DNA of 37,340 nucleotides from contig VFJW01000026.1 in NCBI GenBank assembly GCA_009885845.1, forward strand, positions 1 to 37,340, written 5' to 3'. Under the pieces are notes generated by a model. It worked only from the letters and a program-made list of their open reading frames with translations, made no database searches and was not told where the DNA came from. The position numbers and the translations under genes were made by a program. The first letter of the stretch is position 1; every line of letters starts with the position of its first letter. This document shows, in pieces, positions 8,274 to 15,613 of the stretch. This DNA is from Geobacter sp. Lineage in GTDB: Bacteria > Desulfobacterota > Desulfuromonadia > Geobacterales > Pseudopelobacteraceae.

Positions 8274-8717
8274 TCAAACGGGAATACCCTCTCGCGCCAG
8301 TTGGTCACATCGTTCATTTTCAACATGTCCGGTATGCCCTTTAACCCATTTCCACTGTACTGAATGCACCTTTGACAGGGAAAGTAGCTGTTCCCACAGA
8401 TCTTTGTTGACGACCGGTTCCTTCTTGCTGTTACGCCACTCTTTGCGTTGCCACCCTTCAATCCATTCCGTCATCCCCTTAACCAGATATTGAGAATCTG
8501 TCGTGATCAAGACGTTGCAGGGTCGCTTTAACTGGCGAAGGGCTTCAATGGCTGCGGTCATTTCCATCCGATTGTTAGTAGTTTCTCTGGTTCCTCCGCT
8601 CAGCTCTTTCTTCTGCCCACCGTAGCGAAGAATAGCTCCATAGCCGCCCGGCCCCGGATTGCCACTGCAGGCGCCATCGCAAAAAATTTCCACGATCTGG
8701 TTGTCACTTGTTTTCAC
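8274..8717 (-). CDS. rnhA: Ribonuclease HI
   Basis: RNase HI of 147 residues, degrading RNA in RNA-DNA hybrids during replication and repair. The four catalytic acids are visible: Asp14 in [11 protein letters not shown], Glu52 in NNRMEMTA, Asp74 in TTDSQYL and Asp138 in CDQLAREG, together with KGHTGH. The handle region [10 protein letters not shown] is present, as in the E. coli enzyme (155 residues). GTG at 8717 was chosen: AAGAAGGGG lies just upstream and the conserved core starts soon after. It overlaps the end of plsC by 14 bases, so it is translationally coupled. Confidence 0.95.
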   Translation of the reverse strand: MKTSDNQIVEIFCDGACSGNPGPGGYGAILRYGGQKKELSGGTRETTNNRMEMTAAIEALRQLKRPCNVLITTDSQYLVKGMTEWIEGWQRKEWRNSKKEPVVNKDLWEQLLSLSKVHSVQWKWVKGHTGHVENERCDQLAREGIPV

Positions 8718-9357
8718 ATGTAACCCCTTCTTCGGACAGCAAAGCAGCAATTGCCTGCATAACACGATCAACAATAAGCAAGTGGGTTTCTTTGCGGTCT
8801 TCCAATAAAAATAGATCATTGAAATCAAGAGCTGCCCCGAAAATCACCGCTGCGTTTTGCCGAATTTCAGGAAACTTCCAATGGTTCAATCCTGTCAACG
8901 CTGTTGGAATGACGGTCGGTCGAGTGTCGTAGATGATTTTCCCGACACCGCGGTTGCCGGCCCCCAATTTTCCGTCTTTATTGCGTGTCCCCTCCGGGAA
9001 CAGCATTACTTTCTGGTTCAGCAGCAGATCGTTCAAAAAGCGGCCAGCCCTGACGTCCCGTTTGCGTCTGACAGGAAAAGCACCCCATGACGAGTAGATT
9101 AACCGCTGAAATGTTTTTTCAAACAGCTCCTCTTTAGCCGGTGCCCAGAGCATCTGTAATGGATTATATCTGATAACAGCCCACGGCAGAAAAATTGTGT
9201 CGAATGCAGATATATGATTGGAGGCAATCAGGACCGGACCGCAGTGAGGGATATTGTTGCTCCCCTTGATGACAAATCTGTTCAGGAAAGACGCATAGAT
9301 TCCTACGACATACACGGAAAAAGTCACCCAGAAGCGCTGGAGAAGATGTGCCTTCAC
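8704..9357 (-). CDS. plsC: 1-acyl-sn-glycerol-3-phosphate acyltransferase
   Basis: Membrane-associated acyltransferase of 217 residues, converting lysophosphatidic acid to phosphatidic acid. The catalytic NHISAFD (HX4D, His48-Asp53) and FPEGTR (120-125) blocks are intact, with a hydrophobic N-terminal segment (~8-25). Start is GTG at 9357 after AAGGGAG. It is first in a two-gene plsC-rnhA operon with a good promoter at 9401-9429. Specificity for another lysophospholipid is possible. Confidence 0.9.
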   Translation of the reverse strand: MKAHLLQRFWVTFSVYVVGIYASFLNRFVIKGSNNIPHCGPVLIASNHISAFDTIFLPWAVIRYNPLQMLWAPAKEELFEKTFQRLIYSSWGAFPVRRKRDVRAGRFLNDLLLNQKVMLFPEGTRNKDGKLGAGNRGVGKIIYDTRPTVIPTALTGLNHWKFPEIRQNAAVIFGAALDFNDLFLLEDRKETHLLIVDRVMQAIAALLSEEGVTCENK

Positions 9358-9400
9358 AATACTCCCTTACATAATGGTACGCCTTTATGAACCTGCTGAG

Positions 9401-9429
9401 CTTATAGCATAATTGAGCGTTTCAGGCAA
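9401..9429 (-). promoter_or_regulatory. Sigma-70 promoter for plsC-rnhA
   Basis: On the minus strand: TTGCCT (9429-9424), 17-base spacer, TATAAG (9406-9401, 5 of 6). It lies 44 bases upstream of the plsC GTG. Confidence 0.55.
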
Positions 9430-9563
9430 CACCGGACCGGTTGGTGGAATTAATAGATTGAAAACAACTATGATGTAGTATAGGTACGTAGATTGAGACC
9501 TTGTGATGCCGTACGGGAGAGTGATTCAGATGCAGAGTAATCGGATTCGGGGACCATCACAAC

Positions 9564-9929
9564 ATGCTTGAGTTTGCCGTAAGTGAAGAGAAAAACCGCT
9601 GGCTGCGGATGAAAATGGTTGAAGCAGGGGTGTGCGAAGAGGACCTGGAAGAGACATTTGTCAGATCTTCAGGTAATGGAGGGCAGCATGTCAACAAGAC
9701 CTCCAGTTGCGTCCAGTTGAAACACAAACCCACCGGCATTTCGGCCACCTGTATGCGGGAGAGAAGTCAATCCGTTAACCGCTTTCTGGCCCGGCGGAAT
9801 TTGCTTGAACGTATTGAAGCCGCCTCTGGAGTGATTACCCCGGAAATGAAGCGGATTGAAAAACTGCGCAAGCAGAAAAGCCGTCGCAGGAGAAGAGCGT
9901 CCGCCCAATCTGTCACACCAGGTGACTGA
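9564..9929 (+). CDS. Release-factor-like GGQ protein (putative ribosome rescue)
   Basis: Stand-alone class I release factor domain of 121 residues. It keeps the peptidyl-tRNA hydrolysis loop SSGNGGQHVNKTSS (~33-46) but lacks the codon-recognition domains of RF1/RF2. The C-terminal tail is very basic (KSRRRRRAS), a trait that lets ArfB/ICT1-type proteins enter the empty mRNA channel. The sequence after GGQ (ATCMRERSQSVNRFLARR) is closer to the RF-2-like/C12orf65 group than to E. coli ArfB. Role in rescuing stalled ribosomes is inferred. ATG at 9564 follows GGGGA; it sits 17 bases before the EamA gene, so probably co-transcribed. Confidence 0.82.
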   Translation: MLEFAVSEEKNRWLRMKMVEAGVCEEDLEETFVRSSGNGGQHVNKTSSCVQLKHKPTGISATCMRERSQSVNRFLARRNLLERIEAASGVITPEMKRIEKLRKQKSRRRRRASAQSVTPGD

Positions 9930-9946
9930 CTCATGAGGTTCGTGTA

Positions 9947-10846
9947 GTGCGAATTAAAGCTCACCCCTATCTGCTCCTGACTTTGACCGCTCTATTCTGG
10001 GCCGGAAACTTTGTTATCGGGCGGGCCATAAAGAGCGCCATTCCACCCATAAGCCTTGCTTTCTGGCGCTGGACGCTGGCCCTTGTCATTCTTGTCCCGT
10101 TCTCAATCCCCCATATTCGCACTGAATTGCCACTGCTCAGAAAGCACTGGCGTATACTGACAGTCTACGGCGTGCTTGGGGTCTCATGCTTCAACACTTT
10201 TGTCTATATAGGCCTTCATTCCACAACCGCCACAAATGCGCTGCTCCTGAATTCGGTTATTCCCATACTGATCGTGCTGTTTTCGCGCCTGCTGGCCGCC
10301 ACTCCAGTCACGTCACGCCAGACGTTTGGTATTGCCGTTTCTCTGACCGGGGTGCTGACCATTATCTGCCGTGCCAATCTGGATGTTATCCTGACACTGC
10401 AGATCAACAGAGGTGACATCTGGATTCTTATGGCCGTTATTTGCTGGGCGTTTTATACCTTTCTGCTGCGGCATCGCCCTTCAGGTATTAACCCCTTAAG
10501 CTTTCTGACGTCGATTGTTGTCATAGGTCTCATGCCACTTTCGATACTGTACGCCTGGGAGTACTACCAGGGGGGGCGTATTATTCTCGATTCTGCAAAC
10601 ATCGGCAGCATTCTGTATGTTGCCCTGTTTCCCTCTGTGTTGGCTTTTATCTTCTGGAACCAGTCGGTTACCGAAATCGGCCCAAACAGGGCCGGCCTTT
10701 TTCTGTATCTGATGCCGGTGTTCGGGGCAATTCTGTCTGCTGTTTTTCTGGGTGAATCGATTCAGGCTTTCCACCTGGTCGGAATGGCACTGATTTTTTC
10801 CGGTATACATGTAACCACCAGGACAGGTGAAGCTGAAAAGTGCTGA
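9947..10846 (+). CDS. EamA/DMT-family transporter
   Basis: Ten-helix inner-membrane transporter of 299 residues made of two EamA repeats (about 10-130 and 150-290). Typical features are LTALFWAGNFVIGRA, SVIPILIVLFSRLL and the C-terminal MPVFGAILSAVFLGES. Members export metabolites or amino acids; the substrate cannot be predicted. GTG at 9947 follows GAGG. It is placed between the GGQ protein and the liv operon. Confidence 0.9.
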   Translation: MRIKAHPYLLLTLTALFWAGNFVIGRAIKSAIPPISLAFWRWTLALVILVPFSIPHIRTELPLLRKHWRILTVYGVLGVSCFNTFVYIGLHSTTATNALLLNSVIPILIVLFSRLLAATPVTSRQTFGIAVSLTGVLTIICRANLDVILTLQINRGDIWILMAVICWAFYTFLLRHRPSGINPLSFLTSIVVIGLMPLSILYAWEYYQGGRIILDSANIGSILYVALFPSVLAFIFWNQSVTEIGPNRAGLFLYLMPVFGAILSAVFLGESIQAFHLVGMALIFSGIHVTTRTGEAEKC

Positions 10847-10880
10847 TTCAGCGCATATGCATTGATACTCTGTTATACAA

Positions 10881-10910
10881 TTGACATCATATTGTGTGTT
10901 GAGTTATACC
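10881..10910 (+). promoter_or_regulatory. Sigma-70 promoter of the liv operon with flanking dyad
   Basis: TTGACA (10881-10886, perfect), 18-base spacer, TATACC (10905-10910, 4 of 6), 70 bases before livJ. ACAAT (10877-10881) and ATTGT (10891-10895) bracket the -35 box as an inverted repeat and could be an operator. Confidence 0.6.
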
Positions 10911-10979
10911 ATTGGCTATATTTACTCGGTCGGTTTAAACGGTGAATGATCCATAAAATCAATATCCTGGAGGTAGTAC

Positions 10980-12158
10980 GTGAAACGATCTGCTTTGGTG
11001 ACACTGTTTTTGACGCTCTTTGCAGGCACCGTGTGTGCCGAGAATGTAACCTCACCGATTCCTATCGGTATCGGGGTAGCGCAAACCAGTAACGTGGCGC
11101 TGCTGGGTGAGGAAGAGGTGGTTGGAGCAAAAATAGCCGAAAAATACTTCAACGCACATGGCGGCATTAACGGCACCCCTTTCAAACTGATTTTTCAGGA
11201 TACCGGAGGTGATGAGGCCGGGGCGATCAATTCTTTCCAGACTTTGATCAATCGTGACAAGGTAGTCGGCATTGTCGGTCCGACTCTCTCTCAGCAAGCC
11301 TTCAGTGCCGACCCCATCGCTAACCGGGCAAAAGTGCCGGTCATCGGCCCTTCCAATACTGCCAAAGGGATCCCCCAGATAGGAGAATACGTAGGCAGAG
11401 TCTCGGCTCCGGTTGCCATTGTGGCTCCAAATGCTCTCAAACAGGCGCTTAAAGAACATCCCGGTATAAAAAAAGTAGCCGTATTGTACGCTCAGAATGA
11501 TGCGTTCAACACCTCGGAGTCGGGGACGTTTCAGGAGACTGTCAAGAAAATGGGGCTGCAGATAGCCACGTTGCAAAAATTCCAGACAACCGATACTGAT
11601 TTCACTTCACAAGTTACTGCGGTGCTTGGAGCCAATGTTGATCTTGCAATTGTCTCAGGCCTTTCCGCTGATGGCGGCAATCTGGTCAAGCAGCTGCGGC
11701 AGCTCGGCTATAAAGGTCCTATAATCGGCGGTAACGGCCTTAATACGGTCAATATTTTCCCGGTTTGCGGACAGTATTGCGACGGCATCCTTATCGCACA
11801 GGCCTACAGTCCTTCGGCGGATCCAAAGAATGCAATAAACGCCGCCATGGCAGCGGAATACCGCGCTAAATACAAAAGAGAACCCCCTCAGTTCACCGCA
11901 CAGACGTTTACTGCGGTACAGGTCTTTGTCGAGGCGCTTCGTAAAGTGGAAACGGTCACCAAGAAAAAGATTACACAGCTTGATCTGGCCAAGGTGCGAG
12001 AAGAATTGAACAAACAGATTCGCACCGGTTCCTATATGACTCCGCTTGGCAAGATCAGCCTTGACCAGGAAGGAGAAATTCATCAGGAGAACTTTTATGT
12101 AGCAAAAATTAAAATGGATGCTAACGGCAAGACCGGTTCATACATTTACGTGAAATAA
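10980..12158 (+). CDS. livJ: Branched-chain amino acid ABC transporter, periplasmic binding protein
   Basis: Periplasmic solute-binding protein of 392 residues (Peripla_BP_6 type) that captures leucine, isoleucine, valine or related ligands for the LivHMGF permease. A Sec signal peptide (1-20, cleaving after VCA) is followed by IPIGIGVAQTSNVALLGEE and the ligand-pocket segment VGIVGPTLSQQAFSADPIAN. Start is GTG at 10980 with a near-perfect GGAGG 6 bases upstream. It heads the operon; a strong hairpin after its stop probably keeps livJ expressed above the permease genes. Aromatic amino acids, amides or short fatty acids are alternative ligands. Confidence 0.93.
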   Translation: MKRSALVTLFLTLFAGTVCAENVTSPIPIGIGVAQTSNVALLGEEEVVGAKIAEKYFNAHGGINGTPFKLIFQDTGGDEAGAINSFQTLINRDKVVGIVGPTLSQQAFSADPIANRAKVPVIGPSNTAKGIPQIGEYVGRVSAPVAIVAPNALKQALKEHPGIKKVAVLYAQNDAFNTSESGTFQETVKKMGLQIATLQKFQTTDTDFTSQVTAVLGANVDLAIVSGLSADGGNLVKQLRQLGYKGPIIGGNGLNTVNIFPVCGQYCDGILIAQAYSPSADPKNAINAAMAAEYRAKYKREPPQFTAQTFTAVQVFVEALRKVETVTKKKITQLDLAKVREELNKQIRTGSYMTPLGKISLDQEGEIHQENFYVAKIKMDANGKTGSYIYVK

Positions 12159-12180
12159 GAGCGACGCAGGATTCAGGTTA

Positions 12181-12234
12181 AGGTTGAGGTTGAGGGGGAC
12201 AAAGGCCTGTTCCTTCTTGACCTCGACCTGTTTT
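12181..12234 (+). repeat. Long intercistronic hairpin between livJ and livH
   Basis: The 14-base arm 12181-12194 (AGGTTGAGGTTGAG) pairs with 12216-12229 (CTTGACCTCGACCT) with some G-T pairs; inner bases (GGGGA / TTCCTT) extend the stem, and TTTT follows. A related unit (AGGTTA, 12175-12180) makes it a short tandem of GGTTRAG units. It probably acts as an mRNA stabiliser or partial terminator. Confidence 0.6.
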
Positions 12235-12258
12235 AGCGTCAGAGGGACATCTGCTTTA

Positions 12259-13209
12259 ATGACTACAGCACAATTTCTCCAGAATCTGCTCAACGGTATC
12301 AGCATCGGAAGTGTGTATGCCATCTTTGCTCTCGGCTACACGCTGGTTTTTTCGATCCTCGGTATAATCAACTTTGCCCACGGAGCGATATTTACCCTGG
12401 GTGCCTACTTCACCTATACGCTAGCAGTTGGGCAGTTCGGCATCAACGGGCTGTTGTCCGGTCTCAATCTGGATCTGCAGGTCCCGTTTGCTCTGTCGCT
12501 TCTCATCGGGGCAGTTCTTGCCGGTTTGGTTGGAGTGTTGCTCGAACGCCTCGCCTTCAAGCCATTACGCACACGGGGAGCCGACTCGTTGCTGGCACTG
12601 GTAAGCAGCCTCGGTGTCGCACTGGTTATCGTTAACGCCATCCAGTATCTGGTCGGGGCGGAAATCTATACGTTCCCTTCCCAGGTGTACGGCGATATCA
12701 AGCCGGCCATAATGTTCGAGATTTCGGGACAACCGGTGGTGGTCAGAACGGTTCAGGTAATCATTTTTGCTGTTTGTATGGTTATTCTTGCACTGCTCGG
12801 TTATGTCATCAGTTTTACCCGTATCGGCAAGGCGCTGCAGGCCGTAGCTGAAAATCAGACAACCGCGAGTCTGCTCGGAATCAGTGTCGACAGAATAATT
12901 CTCGTCACTTTTTTCATGTCCGGTTTTTTGGGAGGACTTGCAGGTACTCTGGTAGGAACCAGTTTCGGAATCGCCGGACCGTATTTCGGGGTAACCTATG
13001 GATTAAAGGGGCTGGCTGTTATTGTCCTGGGCGGGTTGGGGAGCATTCCCGGCGCTGTCCTGGGGGGGATTGTCATCGGACTGGCAGAGGCTTTTGTGCC
13101 GCCGGACTACAGTGCCTACAAGGAAGCGGTTGCGTTTGCCTTCCTTTTTATTGTGCTTCTGGTACGTCCACAGGGACTGCTCGGGCGCTCATTGATCCAG
13201 AAAGTGTAA
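12259..13209 (+). CDS. livH: Branched-chain amino acid ABC transporter permease LivH
   Basis: Inner-membrane permease of 316 residues with ~8 helices. It begins with the typical QFLQNLLNGISIGSVYAIFALGYTL and contains IINFAHGAIFTLGAY and the ABC-contact segment IGKALQAVAENQTTASLLGI. ATG at 12259 was chosen over an in-frame start at 12184, which would place coding sequence over the intercistronic hairpin; AGGGAC precedes the ATG. LivM follows after 4 bases. Confidence 0.93.
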   Translation: MTTAQFLQNLLNGISIGSVYAIFALGYTLVFSILGIINFAHGAIFTLGAYFTYTLAVGQFGINGLLSGLNLDLQVPFALSLLIGAVLAGLVGVLLERLAFKPLRTRGADSLLALVSSLGVALVIVNAIQYLVGAEIYTFPSQVYGDIKPAIMFEISGQPVVVRTVQVIIFAVCMVILALLGYVISFTRIGKALQAVAENQTTASLLGISVDRIILVTFFMSGFLGGLAGTLVGTSFGIAGPYFGVTYGLKGLAVIVLGGLGSIPGAVLGGIVIGLAEAFVPPDYSAYKEAVAFAFLFIVLLVRPQGLLGRSLIQKV

Positions 13210-13213
13210 GATA

Positions 13214-14125
13214 ATGAACGATTTTTTGCAAAACAATGGATTTCTTATTGTGACCATGGTACAGCAGGCGCTGCTGGCCATGAGTCTCTATTACCCGCTG
13301 ATGTGCGGCCAGTTAAGTCTTGCCAGCCCCGGATTTTATGCGTTGGGAGGGTATGTCGCAGCGATTATCGGCACTATTGAATATTTTGCCCCCTGGCGCG
13401 ACTCCCTCGGATGGGTAATTTTCCCTCTTGAATGGCTTGCTGCCGGAATTATCAGCGGAATTCTGGCGCTGCTGGTCGGTATCCCTGCGCTGCGGCTGCG
13501 TGGTATTTATCTGGCGCTGGCCACAATTGCATTTGTTGAAATATTACGTGTGATTTGTCTCAATCTCACAATCACCGGCGGCGCCATCGGAATTTTCGGT
13601 GTGCCGCAGCTGTTTGAGAGTCGATGGAGCTATATCTGGACATTCGGTCCACTATTAATCCTGATGCTTTTATTCAGTTATCGGCTTGATTGTTCACGGG
13701 TGGGGAGGGCCTTCAAGGCAATCCGGGAGGATGAGCTGGCAGCGGATGCCATGGGAATTAATCCGACCCGTTACAAGGTGCTGGCGTTTGTCATCGGTGC
13801 CATGTTGGCGGGTGTGGTCGGTGCCATGAGCGCCCCGTTTCTCAATACCTGGAATGCTCGCCAAGGAACTTTTGATGCTTCAATTGCCTATCTTGCATAC
13901 GTTCTCATCGGCGGCAGCCGTTCCATGTGGGGACCGCTTCTGGGCGGAGCACTGCTGGCAGCACTTCCGGAAATACTCCGTCCGCTGAAGGATTCACGTT
14001 TGATTATCAACGGGCTGGTGCTGGTTTTTGCCAGTATCTATATGCCTCAGGGGATTGCCGGGGCACTTGGTAAGCTCAGAGATAACGTCGGGCGTTCGTT
14101 TGGCTTTTTTCGAGGTGGAAAATGA
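13214..14125 (+). CDS. livM: Branched-chain amino acid ABC transporter permease LivM
   Basis: Second permease subunit, 303 residues, partner of LivH. It has the family-typical SLASPGFYALGGYVAAI and LRLRGIYLALATIAFVEILR segments and the cytoplasmic coupling loop VGRAFKAIREDELAADAMGIN. Its stop overlaps the livG ATG (ATGA), implying coupling. Ribosome site is weak, consistent with re-initiation after livH. Confidence 0.93.
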   Translation: MNDFLQNNGFLIVTMVQQALLAMSLYYPLMCGQLSLASPGFYALGGYVAAIIGTIEYFAPWRDSLGWVIFPLEWLAAGIISGILALLVGIPALRLRGIYLALATIAFVEILRVICLNLTITGGAIGIFGVPQLFESRWSYIWTFGPLLILMLLFSYRLDCSRVGRAFKAIREDELAADAMGINPTRYKVLAFVIGAMLAGVVGAMSAPFLNTWNARQGTFDASIAYLAYVLIGGSRSMWGPLLGGALLAALPEILRPLKDSRLIINGLVLVFASIYMPQGIAGALGKLRDNVGRSFGFFRGGK

Positions 14126-14886
14126 CGGTACTATTGGAAGCACACCAGCTCTCAAGATACTTTGGCGGCTTGAAGGCGGTCAATAACGTATCGTTTCAGG
14201 TTAATGATGGAGAGATTTTCGGATTGATCGGACCGAATGGTGCCGGCAAAACCACTCTGTTCAATCTTATGACCGGCCTGACTCCGGTGAGCGGCGGCAC
14301 GCTGCACTATCGGGGCGAAAGGCTGACCGGACTTCCCCCGTATCGTATTGCCGGAATGGGGATCGGGCGCACATTTCAGAATATTCGTCTCTTCAAGGGC
14401 CTGAGTGCTCTGGAGAATGTGAAGGTCTCCCAGCACGTAACCACCAAAAGCGGACTGTGGGGGGGTGTTTTTTGTACTCCGGCGAGTCGCGCAGAGGAAA
14501 AAAGAGTAGATGAAAAAGCCTGGGAGCTTTTGCATCTGATAGGTCTGGCAGACCGGGCAACGGAGCTCGCTGCAAATTTTTCCTACGGCGATCAGCGTCG
14601 TCTGGAAATCGGCCGTGCTCTGGCTCTTGAACCACAGGTTCTGCTGCTGGACGAGCCGGCAGCCGGTATGAACGCTGCTGAAAAACGCGGCTTGACTGCG
14701 TTTGTCCGGGAAATACGGAAGGAATTCAAGCTTACGATTCTTCTCATAGAGCACCATGTACCGCTGGTTATGAACCTCTGTGACCGGATAGCGGTACTCA
14801 ATTTCGGAGAGTTGATTGCGGTCGGCAATCCGGCCGATGTACAAAAAGACCCTGCCGTGATTGAAGCCTATCTGGGGGCGGAGTAG
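14122..14886 (+). CDS. livG: Branched-chain amino acid ABC transporter ATPase LivG
   Basis: ATP-binding subunit of 254 residues. Walker A GPNGAGKT (37-44), an LSGGQ-equivalent [15 protein letters not shown], Walker [13 protein letters not shown] and the switch His in LLIEHH are all present. The degenerate signature (SYGDQ) is normal for LivG. ATGA overlap with livM and TAGATG junction with livF indicate tight coupling. Confidence 0.95.
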   Translation: MTVLLEAHQLSRYFGGLKAVNNVSFQVNDGEIFGLIGPNGAGKTTLFNLMTGLTPVSGGTLHYRGERLTGLPPYRIAGMGIGRTFQNIRLFKGLSALENVKVSQHVTTKSGLWGGVFCTPASRAEEKRVDEKAWELLHLIGLADRATELAANFSYGDQRRLEIGRALALEPQVLLLDEPAAGMNAAEKRGLTAFVREIRKEFKLTILLIEHHVPLVMNLCDRIAVLNFGELIAVGNPADVQKDPAVIEAYLGAE

Positions 14887-15597
14887 ATGGCATTACTGGA
14901 ACTGAAAAACCTCAGTATCAACTATGGTGCCATCCAGGCGGTGCGGTGTCTTGATCTGGAAGTGAACACCGGGGAAGTGGTGACGCTGATCGGGGCCAAT
15001 GGTGCCGGTAAATCGACAACGCTCCGTGCTGTTTCGCGCCTGTTGAAGGTTCGCGAAGGAAGTATCCATTTTGACGGCAGGGAGATTACCCGCCAGGCGC
15101 CTGATGCGGTTGTCAGAATGGGAATTGCCCAAAGTCCCGAAGGGCGGCAGGTGCTGGCCCGGCAGAGCGTTCTCGATAACCTCGAACTGGGAGCCTATGT
15201 CCGGAAAGACAGGGCCGGAATAAAAAGCGATATTGCCAAAATGTTTCAGCTGTTTCCTCGACTTGAAGAACGGAAACAGCAGTCGGCAGGTACGTTGTCG
15301 GGTGGCGAACAGCAGATGCTTGCCATTGCCCGGGCGATGATGAGCCGCCCTAAGCTTCTAATGCTCGACGAACCGAGTCTTGGACTGGCTCCGCTGATTG
15401 TGCTGGAAATATTCTCCATAATCCGCAACCTGAATGCGGAAGGTACGACTATTTTACTGGTTGAACAGAACGCCAAGCTGGCTATGCAGCATTCCCACCG
15501 TACCTATGTTCTCGAAGCGGGACAGATCACCTTCTCCGGTTTGTCTCACGAGCTGCTATTAGATGAGCGTGTCCTGCAAGCCTACCTCGGTGGTTGA
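14887..15597 (+). CDS. livF: Branched-chain amino acid ABC transporter ATPase LivF
   Basis: Second ATPase, 236 residues, forming a heterodimer with LivG. It shows Walker A GANGAGKS (36-43), signature LSGGEQQMLAIARAM, Walker B LLMLDEPSLGL and Q/H switch LLVEQN. Its ATG directly follows the livG stop. It ends the operon and converges on polA with a 16-base gap; no intrinsic terminator is visible there. Confidence 0.95.
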   Translation: MALLELKNLSINYGAIQAVRCLDLEVNTGEVVTLIGANGAGKSTTLRAVSRLLKVREGSIHFDGREITRQAPDAVVRMGIAQSPEGRQVLARQSVLDNLELGAYVRKDRAGIKSDIAKMFQLFPRLEERKQQSAGTLSGGEQQMLAIARAMMSRPKLLMLDEPSLGLAPLIVLEIFSIIRNLNAEGTTILLVEQNAKLAMQHSHRTYVLEAGQITFSGLSHELLLDERVLQAYLGG

Positions 15598-15613
15598 GCA
15601 GAGATGATCAGAG

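Noticed and set aside
12184-12258. Extended livH start giving 25 more residues
   Set aside because: These codons are the intercistronic hairpin; the typical LivH N-terminus begins at 12259.
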